A stretch of DNA of 64,000 bases, taken from Rhizobium sullae. GTDB lineage: Bacteria > Pseudomonadota > Alphaproteobacteria > Rhizobiales > Rhizobiaceae. The stretch lies in contig NZ_FWER01000015.1 in the NCBI RefSeq assembly GCF_900169785.1, positions 85,381 to 149,380 of the forward strand, given 5' to 3'. Both the position numbers and the translations under genes were made by a program. The notes beneath the pieces are model-generated. The model had not been told where the DNA came from. It searched no databases and saw only the letters and a list, made by a program, of their open reading frames with translations. Of this stretch, positions 57,363 to 64,000 are shown piece by piece (position 1 is the first letter of the stretch; each line of letters opens with the position of its first letter).

Positions 57363-57842
57363 ATGTTCGATATTTTATGGCGCGGCGTCGCAATCGGGAT
57401 CGGCGCGACGATCCTCATGGATATTTGGGCAATCGTCCTTTTCCGGGCCTTCGGTCAGGCGCCTGCCAACTGGGCGCCTGTCGGACGGTGGTTCTGGCAC
57501 CTCGGGCGCGGCAAGGTTTTTCACGACAATATTGCCGATGCCGAGCCCTATAGGCACGAACTGGCGCTGGGCTGGATCGGGCATTATGCAACCGGCATCA
57601 TCTATGGCCTTGTTCTTGCGGTTCTCATGGGGCCATCCTGGCTGACAGCGCCAACTTTCATCCCCGCTTGGATCCTCGGTATTGTGACCGTCGGGGCCGG
57701 CTGGTTTCTGCTGCAGCCGGGGCTCGGCATCGGCTGGGCCGCGTCGAAGACGCTAAACCCGAACAAGGTACGTGCACTCAATCTGATCGCGCATACCGTT
57801 TTCGCGATCGGGCTTTTCGGCACCGCGCTCCTGATCCGTTAA
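57363..57842 (+). CDS. DUF2938-family membrane protein
   Basis: 159 residues with four helices. Family-like blocks: WRGVAIGIGATILMDIWAIVL near the N terminus, WHLGRGKVFHDNIADAEP near 45-63 with conserved His, ALGWIGHYATGIIYGLVLAV near 70-89, and FLLQPGLGIGWAASKTLNPN near 114-133. DUF2938 proteins are small inner-membrane proteins of unknown role, sometimes near cobalamin or metal genes. It lies 29 bases upstream of cobF on the same strand and is likely co-transcribed with it. Confidence 0.78.
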   Translation: MFDILWRGVAIGIGATILMDIWAIVLFRAFGQAPANWAPVGRWFWHLGRGKVFHDNIADAEPYRHELALGWIGHYATGIIYGLVLAVLMGPSWLTAPTFIPAWILGIVTVGAGWFLLQPGLGIGWAASKTLNPNKVRALNLIAHTVFAIGLFGTALLIR

Positions 57843-57871
57843 AAGCGGCGCAAACCCCGCAAGGAGGCTCA

Positions 57872-58630
57872 GTGAAGAATATTTACGTCATCGGCATCGG
57901 CACCGGAAACCCGGAACATATGACCATTCAGGCGATCAACGCCATGAACGCTGCCGATCACGTCTTTATCCCCACAAAGGGCGCACAGAAAGAAGAGCTT
58001 GCAGATGTACGCCGCGAAATCTGTGCGCGATATCTCAACAAGGCGGACAGCAAGATCATCGAATTCGCCGTACCTCGTCGCGAGACGAAGGAGCGCAGTT
58101 ATGGGCAGAGCGTCGATGAGTGGCATGAGACTATCGCTGCAACCTATCGTCAGTTGGTCGGCGATCTGCCGGAAAACGGCACAGCCGCCTTTCTCGTATG
58201 GGGCGATCCGAGCCTCTACGACAGCACGTTGCGCATCCTGGAGCGGGTGCGGGATAAAGTGGAATTTGAGATCACCGTCATCCCGGGTATTACCAGCATT
58301 CAAGCGCTCGCCGCGAGCCACCGCATCCCCGTCAATCTCGTCGGCAAGCCGGTGGAAATTACGACCGGCCGTAGGCTTGCCGAAGAGGGGCTCAAGACGG
58401 AAAGTACGGTTGTAATGCTCGATGGAATCCAGGCGTTTACGACGGTCGATGATCCGGACGCGGAAATCTTCTGGGGAGCCTATCTTGGCACGGAAGACGA
58501 AATCGTCCGTGCCGGGCGCCTCGGCGATGTCGCCGATGATATCGTCAGGGCACGCGCTGAAGCGCGCGAACGGCATGGCTGGATCATGGACATCTACTTA
58601 TTGCGCAAAGGCTGCGACGTTAAGAACTAG
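57872..58630 (+). CDS. cobF: Precorrin-6A synthase (deacetylating), precorrin-5 C1-methyltransferase
   Basis: 252 residues from the GTG at 57872, preceded by AAGGAGG. The tetrapyrrole methylase fold is clear: IYVIGIGTGNPEHMTIQAI near the N terminus, GTAAFLVWGDPSLYDSTLRIL near 107-127, and the FEITVIPGITSIQALAA block near 130. CobF uses SAM to methylate precorrin-5 at C1 with loss of the acetyl unit, in the aerobic route to cobalamin. It is the first of the cob genes here. I see no cobalamin riboswitch immediately upstream. Confidence 0.93.
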   Translation: MKNIYVIGIGTGNPEHMTIQAINAMNAADHVFIPTKGAQKEELADVRREICARYLNKADSKIIEFAVPRRETKERSYGQSVDEWHETIAATYRQLVGDLPENGTAAFLVWGDPSLYDSTLRILERVRDKVEFEITVIPGITSIQALAASHRIPVNLVGKPVEITTGRRLAEEGLKTESTVVMLDGIQAFTTVDDPDAEIFWGAYLGTEDEIVRAGRLGDVADDIVRARAEARERHGWIMDIYLLRKGCDVKN

Positions 58631-58688
58631 TCGCGGCGCTTTGCCGGGGGGCCGCCGTCCTGTAAGGGCAGGAATGAAAGGACGAGCC

Positions 58689-60053
58689 ATGGGCTTTGCC
58701 GGCGAAAGAAAGATCGACAGGGAAGCGCACGTCGTTGCCGCGCAAGAATCGCGCCGCGGCGCCTGTCCGACGCTTGCCGCACCCATGGCGACCGGCGACG
58801 GCCTGCTCGTGCGGTTGCGGCCGGCCGGCGGCGCGCTGACGCCTGCGCAATTCAAGATGCTTGCAGCCTCCACAGCGGCAAACGGCAACGATCTTCTGGA
58901 AATTTCCGCGCGCGGAAGTCTGCAAGTCCGCGGTCTGCGGCCGGAGACTGTCGATCGGCTTGCTGCTGATGTCGATGCGGCAGGAATTCTTGTTCCGGCA
59001 GGCCCGTCGATCGAGCTTTCGCCCCTACATGGCATCGACCCGCGCGAGATAGGAAATCCCGCCGCCATCGAAGCGCGGCTGCGTGATGAGCTAAGGATTG
59101 CGCTGTCTTCACCACTTCTGGCCCCGAAGCTCTCCATCATCGTCGACGGTGGAGGACGTTTCGGTCTATCTGGTCTTTCAGCCGATATCCGCGTTGCCGC
59201 TCTGGGCGAAGGCCGCTGGCGGGTTGCGATAGACGGCGATGGTAAAACGGCCGTGCCTGTTTGCATCGGCTCGGCGGATGACGCTGTCCGGACGATCGGG
59301 CAATTGCTGGCGATGCTCGTGAAAATCGGCATGCATTCTCGAGCGCGCGACATCGGACCGGCTGCCTTGCGCGACATGTTTCCGGCAATGGAGGCGCAAT
59401 TTGTCACCGCGCCTCATTCAGAAACGCCAAGGCCCGGAGTTCATCAGCTTGCCAATCGCAGCGTTGTCCTTGGCCTCAGGCCACATTTCGGCCAGATCAA
59501 TGCAAGCGATCTGTCGATATTTCTGGGAGAGGCCGAGCGCTTCGCGGCAGCAGAAATTCGGCTGGCGCCGGGCCGGCTATTTTATTTGACCGGTTTGAAC
59601 CCACAAAGTGCAGAGCGGTTGCAAGAGGTAGCAACGGATCTTGGCTTTAGCTCCGATCCAAACGATTCGTTTGCAAAGATTGCGGCTTGCGCTGGCGCGG
59701 GGGCCTGCGCCTCGGGTTTTTATGAAACGAAGGTGCGGGCAGAGCATCTGCTGCAGCATGCATCGGCCCTTCTCGACGGATCGCTGGCGGTTCACCTTTC
59801 CGGCTGTGCCAAGGGATGTGCTCATCCGCGGCAAGCTCTCACAATCATTGGGATGCCCGGCGGTTATGGTATTGTGTTGAACGGACGGGCGGGCGACAGG
59901 CCGGATGTAACGATTGCTGGCAGCGAGATCGATTCCGCTATAGAGAAGCTCGCCCGGCTTGTCGGGAAGAACAAGAGCCCTTGCGAATCGGCGGCTGCCT
60001 GCCTGACGCGGCTCGGCCCCCAGGCGATCGCCAACGCGCTGAAACAGGAATAG
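58689..60053 (+). CDS. cobG: Precorrin-3B synthase
   Basis: 454 residues from the ATG at 58689, with AAGGA 6 bases upstream; an ATG at 58674 is also in frame. Built like sulfite/nitrite reductases: two repeats with RGACPTLAAPMATGDGLLVRLRP at the N terminus and HFGQINASDLSIFLGEAERF near 265. The [4Fe-4S] ligands are CAGAGAC near residue 343 and SGCAKGCAHP near 376. It oxidises precorrin-3A with oxygen, the step that makes the pathway aerobic. It follows cobF by 58 bases. Confidence 0.92.
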   Translation: MGFAGERKIDREAHVVAAQESRRGACPTLAAPMATGDGLLVRLRPAGGALTPAQFKMLAASTAANGNDLLEISARGSLQVRGLRPETVDRLAADVDAAGILVPAGPSIELSPLHGIDPREIGNPAAIEARLRDELRIALSSPLLAPKLSIIVDGGGRFGLSGLSADIRVAALGEGRWRVAIDGDGKTAVPVCIGSADDAVRTIGQLLAMLVKIGMHSRARDIGPAALRDMFPAMEAQFVTAPHSETPRPGVHQLANRSVVLGLRPHFGQINASDLSIFLGEAERFAAAEIRLAPGRLFYLTGLNPQSAERLQEVATDLGFSSDPNDSFAKIAACAGAGACASGFYETKVRAEHLLQHASALLDGSLAVHLSGCAKGCAHPRQALTIIGMPGGYGIVLNGRAGDRPDVTIAGSEIDSAIEKLARLVGKNKSPCESAAACLTRLGPQAIANALKQE

Positions 60054-60055
60054 GG

Positions 60056-60688
60056 ATGCCAGATTACGATTATATCCGCAGCGGCGAGGCGATCTACGAA
60101 CGCTCCTTTGCAATCATCCGCAGCGAAGCAGATCTTTCGCGCTTTTCACCGCAAGAAACCGAGATTGCCGTGCGCATGATTCATGCCTGCGGGCTGGTCG
60201 AAGCCGCCGCGCATTTCGACTTCTCGCCGGATTTCGTCATCACGGCGCGCGGCGCGCTCAAGAAGGGGGCTCCGATTTTCTGCGATGCAGAAATGGTCGC
60301 CCATGGCATTACGCGTGCCAGGCTGCCGGCCGAAAACGACGTGATCTGCACGCTGCGCGACCCCCGCACCCCGGAACTGGCTGTAGCAAGCCGCAACACG
60401 CGCTCGGCGGCGGCCATCGGGCTTTGGCTCGATCGCCTGGCGGGCAGCGTCGTCGCGATAGGCAATGCCCCGACGGCACTCTTCCATCTTCTCGAACTGC
60501 TGCGTGGCGGCGCGCCGAAGCCTGCTGCGATCATCGGTATGCCGGTCGGCTTCGTCGGTGCTGCCGAATCCAAGGATGCGTTGGCGGAAAATTCCTATGG
60601 CGTGCCCTTCGCGATCGTTCGAGGCCGCCTGGGTGGCAGTGCTATGACGGCAGCCGCAATCAACGCGCTGGCGAGGTCCGGACTATGA
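60056..60688 (+). CDS. cobH: Precorrin-8X methylmutase
   Basis: 210 residues from the ATG at 60056, two bases after the cobG stop. The catalytic His43 is in AVRMIHACGL, the position known for CobH. Other blocks: IFCDAEMVAHGITR near 77, AIGNAPTALFHLLELL near 138, and IIGMPVGFVGAAESKDAL near 160. It moves the C11 methyl to C12, giving hydrogenobyrinic acid. Tight spacing on both sides shows co-translation with cobG and cobI. Confidence 0.95.
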   Translation: MPDYDYIRSGEAIYERSFAIIRSEADLSRFSPQETEIAVRMIHACGLVEAAAHFDFSPDFVITARGALKKGAPIFCDAEMVAHGITRARLPAENDVICTLRDPRTPELAVASRNTRSAAAIGLWLDRLAGSVVAIGNAPTALFHLLELLRGGAPKPAAIIGMPVGFVGAAESKDALAENSYGVPFAIVRGRLGGSAMTAAAINALARSGL

Positions 60689-61416
60689 CCAGGCCCGGCC
60701 GTCTCATCGGCGTCGGCACGGGGCCAGGCGACCCGGATCTGCTGACCATCAAGGCAATCAAGGCGATCGAAGCCGCGGACGTCATTGCCTATTTCGCCAA
60801 ACAGGGCAGGGCGGGCAACGGCCGGGCTGTCGTGCAGCACCTGATCGGACCCGAAACCGAACTGCTGCCGCTCTATTATCCGGTGACCACCGAAATCGAA
60901 AAGAGCGAAGCGCTCTATCAAAGCCAGATCACCGCTTTCTACGATAGTTCTGCAGCCGTGGTCGCAGCATGCCTCGATGCGGGAAAAACGGTCGCGGTCC
61001 TCAGTGAAGGCGATCCGATGTTCTACGGATCCTACATGCACTTGCATGTGCGCCTTGCAGATCGCTACCCGGTCGAGGTGATCCCGGGCATCAGCGCCAT
61101 GTCCGGCTGCTGGTCGCTTGCCGGCATGCCGATCGTCCAGGGCGACGACGTGCTTTCCGTGCTGCCGGGCACGATGACGGAAGCAGAACTGACGCGACGG
61201 CTGGGCGATACCCAGGCAGCCGTCATCATGAAGGTCGGCCGCAATCTTGCGAAGATCCGCCGCGCGCTTGAAGCTGCGGGGCGGCTCGGCGAAGCAGTCT
61301 ATGTCGAGCGCGGCACGATGGCGAATTCCGCGATGCTGAAGCTTGCAGAACGGCCGGACGGTGACGCACCGTATTTCTCGCTGGTGCTTGTGCCCGGCTG
61401 GGAGGCGAACCGATGA
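60685..61416 (+). CDS. cobI: Precorrin-2 C20-methyltransferase
   Basis: 243 residues from the ATG at 60685, overlapping the cobH stop by four bases. Tetrapyrrole methylase motifs: GRLIGVGTGPGDPDLLTIKAIKA near the N terminus, VAVLSEGDPMFYGSYMHL near 97-114, VEVIPGISAMSGCWSLAGMP near 124-143. It methylates precorrin-2 at C20 with SAM to give precorrin-3A, the substrate of CobG. Its stop overlaps the cobJ start. Confidence 0.95.
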   Translation: MTRPGRLIGVGTGPGDPDLLTIKAIKAIEAADVIAYFAKQGRAGNGRAVVQHLIGPETELLPLYYPVTTEIEKSEALYQSQITAFYDSSAAVVAACLDAGKTVAVLSEGDPMFYGSYMHLHVRLADRYPVEVIPGISAMSGCWSLAGMPIVQGDDVLSVLPGTMTEAELTRRLGDTQAAVIMKVGRNLAKIRRALEAAGRLGEAVYVERGTMANSAMLKLAERPDGDAPYFSLVLVPGWEANR

Positions 61417-62177
61417 GTGGAATCCTGTTTGTCATTGGCACCGGCCCCGGCAACCCTGATCAGATGACGCCGGAAGCGCATTCGGCGGTTTCGGCATCGA
61501 CCGATTTCTTCGGCTATGGTCCCTATCTCGACCGGTTGCAGTTCAGCGCCCATCAAAAACGCCATCCGTCCGACAATCGCGAGGAGATGACACGGGCAGG
61601 GGACGCTTTGACGATGGCGGCAAGCGGCCGCAAGGTCTGTATCGTCTCAGGCGGCGATCCCGGCGTTTTCGCCATGGCCGCTGCCGTCTGCGAAGCAATC
61701 GATACGGGTCCGGCGGAATGGCGATCCGTCGAGCTGGTCGTGGTGCCGGGCATTACCGCAATGCTTGCGGTTGCAGCCCGCGTCGGCGCCCCGCTCGGGC
61801 ACGATTTCTGCGCGATTTCGCTTTCGGATAACCTGAAGTCCTGGGATATCATCGAAAAACGCCTGGCATTGGCTGCAAAGGCGGGCTTCGTGATTGCCCT
61901 TTACAACCCGATCAGCAAGGCGCGGCCTTGGCAGCTCGGCAAGGCCTTTGAGGTGCTGCGCGCGCATCTGCCGCGGCAGACACCGGTGATCTTCGGCCGC
62001 GCAGCCGGACGTCCCGATGAACGGATCATCATTCAGCCGCTCGGCGACGCCCACGCCTCCGTTGCGGATATGGCGACCTGCATCATCATCGGCTCGCCGG
62101 AAACGCGGATCATTTCCGGCGGCGGCAAGCCGGAGCTTGTCTACACGCCCCGTTCCATGGCGGGAGGAAACAGGTGA
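61413..62177 (+). CDS. cobJ: Precorrin-3B C17-methyltransferase
   Basis: 254 residues. The tetrapyrrole methylase pattern starts GILFVIGTGPGNPDQMTPEA, then GRKVCIVSGGDPGVFAMAAAV near 69-89 and VELVVVPGITAMLAVAARVGAP near 107-128, with FVIALYNPISKARPWQLGKA near 165. It methylates C17 and contracts the ring to precorrin-4. The start overlaps cobI by four bases. Its 3' end overlaps the end of cobK on the other strand by 37 bases (62141-62177). Confidence 0.95.
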   Translation: MSGILFVIGTGPGNPDQMTPEAHSAVSASTDFFGYGPYLDRLQFSAHQKRHPSDNREEMTRAGDALTMAASGRKVCIVSGGDPGVFAMAAAVCEAIDTGPAEWRSVELVVVPGITAMLAVAARVGAPLGHDFCAISLSDNLKSWDIIEKRLALAAKAGFVIALYNPISKARPWQLGKAFEVLRAHLPRQTPVIFGRAAGRPDERIIIQPLGDAHASVADMATCIIIGSPETRIISGGGKPELVYTPRSMAGGNR

Positions 62178-62911
62178 TCGATCGCGCGGAGCGCTTCCTC
62201 GATGGTTTCGACCGCTCTCATGGCAGGCGCGGGCGCACGGGCGATCATGAAGACTTCGATGCCGAGATGGCGTGCTGCCTCGATTTTCGCATAGGTCGCC
62301 GCACCGCCGCTATTCTTGGCAACGACCGCATCAATGCGATGAGATGCAAGAAGTCCGATCTCGCGGTCGACATCGAAGGGGCCGCGATCGAGAATATATT
62401 CCACGTTCGGAATATTGAGCGGCGGATTGACGGGATCGACGCTGCGAACAAGGAAGAAATGATGCGCCGCCGCCTCTGCATAGTGCGCCTCCTGGCGTCC
62501 GGTCGCCAGGAAGACGCGGCGAGCGCCAGGGCCAAGCGCAGCAATCGCCTGCTGAATGTTTCTAGTCGCGATCCATTGATCACCCGGTTGCTGGACCCAT
62601 TCGGGCCGGCGAAGGGCAAGCGCCGCAATTCCGCACAGACGTGCAGCGCCGTCGGCGTTGGCGGAGATGCGGGCGGCAAAGGGATGTGTCGCATCGACGA
62701 GAAGGTCAAAGCCTCCATCGCGCAGGAAAGACGCGAGGCCGTCGGCTCCGCCGAAACCGCCAATGCGAACAGGAACAGGCTGATTGGACGGTTTTTCTGT
62801 GCGGCCGGCAAGAGACAGCAGGATGTCAAAACCGGCCTTCTTGGAGAGCGCCTGCGCCAAAGCACGCGCTTCGGTCGTTCCGCCCAATATCAGTCCGCGG
62901 ATTTTTGCCAT
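62141..62911 (-). CDS. cobK: Precorrin-6A reductase
   Basis: 256 residues on the minus strand, against the direction of the other cob genes. The Rossmann-like N terminus is GLILGGTTEARALAQALSK, and blocks FDLLVDATHPFAARISANA near 71-90, RVFLATGRQEAHYAEA near 140, and IDAVVAKNSGGAATYAKIEAAR near 195 are CobK signatures. It uses NADPH to reduce precorrin-6A to precorrin-6B. It overlaps cobJ at its 3' end, and its start codon shares bases with that of cobL. Confidence 0.94.
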   Translation of the reverse strand: MAKIRGLILGGTTEARALAQALSKKAGFDILLSLAGRTEKPSNQPVPVRIGGFGGADGLASFLRDGGFDLLVDATHPFAARISANADGAARLCGIAALALRRPEWVQQPGDQWIATRNIQQAIAALGPGARRVFLATGRQEAHYAEAAAHHFFLVRSVDPVNPPLNIPNVEYILDRGPFDVDREIGLLASHRIDAVVAKNSGGAATYAKIEAARHLGIEVFMIARAPAPAMRAVETIEEALRAIDHLFPPAMERGV

Positions 62912-64000
62912 GTCTGATATGCCTAGTCACACCACGAAACCCTGGCTAGTCATTATCGGCATCGGCGAGGATGGTCCAGAAGGACTTGGCGAGCAGGCCA
63001 AGCGGCTCATTTCTGCGGCACCCGCCGTCTTCGGCGGCGAACGGCATCATGCACTGATGGACAGTCTGATTACAGGCGAGCGGCTTTTCTGGCAAAGCCC
63101 CTTCGAAAAGTCGATCAATGCAATCCTTAGCCGGCGGGGCTCACCGGTCGTCGTGCTGGCTTCCGGTGACCCCTTTCTTTATGGTATCGGCGCGACACTC
63201 TCGCGGCACGTGAACGCCGATGAGATGCTCACCATTCCAGCTCCATCGGCCTTCAGCATGGCCGCGTCGCGCCTCGGCTGGCCTTTGCAGGAAACTGCCT
63301 GCCTCTCGCTTCATGGCCGTTCCATCGATCTCGTCCGCCCGCATCTGCATTCCGGGCGGCGCATCATTGCACTGACCTCCGACGCGAGGGGGCCGGGGGA
63401 ACTGGCAGCGCTGCTGTCAAACAGCGGCTTCGGCCATTCTCGCATGATTGTTCTGGAGGCGCTTGGCGGCGCGCGCGAGCGTATCCTCAGTACCTCCGCA
63501 GACGATTTCCGGCTTTCCGATATAGATCCTCTCAATGTCTGCGGTGTCGAGGTCAAGGCAGGTAAAGGGGCTCGCATCCTGCCTTTTGCCGCCGGCCTGG
63601 ACGACGAACTCTTTGAGCATGACGGGCAGATCACCAAGCGTGAAGTCCGCGCTCTGACACAGTCTGCGCTTGCGCCGCGCCACGGGGAACTGCTGTGGGA
63701 TATCGGAGCCGGCTCTGGTTCGATCGGCATCGAGTGGATGCTCAGCGATCCGTCGCTGAAGGCAGTCGCCATCGAGCAATCACGCGAGCGCGCGGAAAGG
63801 ATCGCCCGCAATGCTTTCGCTTTCGGCGTGCCGGGGCTCGCTGTTGTCGAGGGAACAGCACCTGCGGCATTGGGTGGATTGCCGGTACCGGACGCCATCT
63901 TTGTCGGCGGAGGCGGCAGCGAGCCGGGCGTCATGGACGCAGCAATCGCCTCACTCAAAAGCGGCGGACGCCTCGTCGCCAACGCGGTGACGCTGGAAAT
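62910..64000 (+). CDS. cobL: Precorrin-6B C5,15-methyltransferase (decarboxylating), cut by window end
   Basis: Open to the window edge, 363 codons seen. Start taken as ATG 62910 (MSDMPSH); an ATG at 62919 is an alternative. N-terminal CbiE-type domain: LVIIGIGEDGPEGLGEQAKRLI, VVVLASGDPFLYGIGATL near 81-98. C-terminal CbiT-type domain begins with REVRALTQSALAPRHGELLWDIGAGSGSIGIEW-type sequence (SAM motif WDIGAGSGSIGIEWM near 265-279). It methylates C5 and C15 and removes the acetate carboxyl of precorrin-6B. The two-domain fusion is normal for the aerobic pathway. Confidence 0.94.
   Translation, partial: MSDMPSHTTKPWLVIIGIGEDGPEGLGEQAKRLISAAPAVFGGERHHALMDSLITGERLFWQSPFEKSINAILSRRGSPVVVLASGDPFLYGIGATLSRHVNADEMLTIPAPSAFSMAASRLGWPLQETACLSLHGRSIDLVRPHLHSGRRIIALTSDARGPGELAALLSNSGFGHSRMIVLEALGGARERILSTSADDFRLSDIDPLNVCGVEVKAGKGARILPFAAGLDDELFEHDGQITKREVRALTQSALAPRHGELLWDIGAGSGSIGIEWMLSDPSLKAVAIEQSRERAERIARNAFAFGVPGLAVVEGTAPAALGGLPVPDAIFVGGGGSEPGVMDAAIASLKSGGRLVANAVTLE

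Noticed and set aside
57158..57871. Cobalamin riboswitch upstream of cobF
   Set aside because: I looked for the conserved B12-box-like core before the DUF2938 gene and before cobF and saw none; a covariance search would be decisive.
1..64000. Prophage, insertion sequences or CRISPR arrays
   Set aside because: No integrase, transposase, phage structural gene, terminal inverted repeats or spaced direct repeats were seen.

Overview
The window is chromosome-like DNA of an alphaproteobacterium, most probably a member of the Rhizobiaceae (Rhizobium, Sinorhizobium/Ensifer or Agrobacterium group). This rests on high-GC codon use, the cobF-G-H-I-J-K-L order of the aerobic cobalamin pathway, an iron-responsive IRO-box-like site (TGA-N9-TCA) before a siderophore receptor gene, CydA of the long Q-loop type, and proteins of typical rhizobial type. 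I see no phage, insertion sequence or CRISPR array. Several decayed genes show that parts of the window are accessory.

Layout. 1-5 kb: the 3' end of a type VI secretion tssM gene, tRNA-Val(TAC), a methyltransferase, a DUF1275 membrane protein and a VapC-like toxin/antitoxin pair. 4.5-12 kb: a VirG-like response regulator divergent from a MauG-like diheme peroxidase gene and a VirA-like hybrid kinase gene, followed by two transcription units (small basic protein, O-methyltransferase and cytochrome c; then a second methyltransferase). Each unit is preceded by the same VirG-box-like dyad with matching downstream spacing. 12-16 kb: AraC regulator, EamA exporter, adenylate cyclase with TPRs and a LysR remnant. 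16.5-25.4 kb: one long minus-strand operon (solute-binding protein, two permeases, ATPase, glycerophosphodiester phosphodiesterase, LacI regulator, inositol-monophosphatase-family enzyme, sulfatase). It reads as uptake and stepwise breakdown of a glycerophosphodiester, possibly glycerophosphoinositol. 25.6-30.8 kb: small genes, a class A penicillin-binding protein and two broken genes. 31-35.6 kb: three L-fucose catabolic genes interrupted by two inverted genes. 35.8-42.8 kb: AraC regulator and an fhuA-C-D-B hydroxamate-siderophore uptake system. 43-46.4 kb: GST, SnoaL-like and LysR genes, and a TerC-family gene behind a structured leader. 46.5-53.5 kb: a GbsR/MarR regulator and cydD-C-A-B-X, encoding cytochrome bd and its assembly ABC exporter. 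54-57.8 kb: a patch of membrane and hypothetical genes with decayed genes. 57.9-64 kb: cobF to cobL, the last cut by the window end.

The most interesting candidate for an undescribed system is at 4.5-12 kb: a VirA/VirG-type two-component system with no T-DNA transfer genes in view, coupled to c-type heme proteins and two methyltransferases under what looks like a shared promoter element. A phenolic or other aromatic signal or substrate is a reasonable but untested idea.
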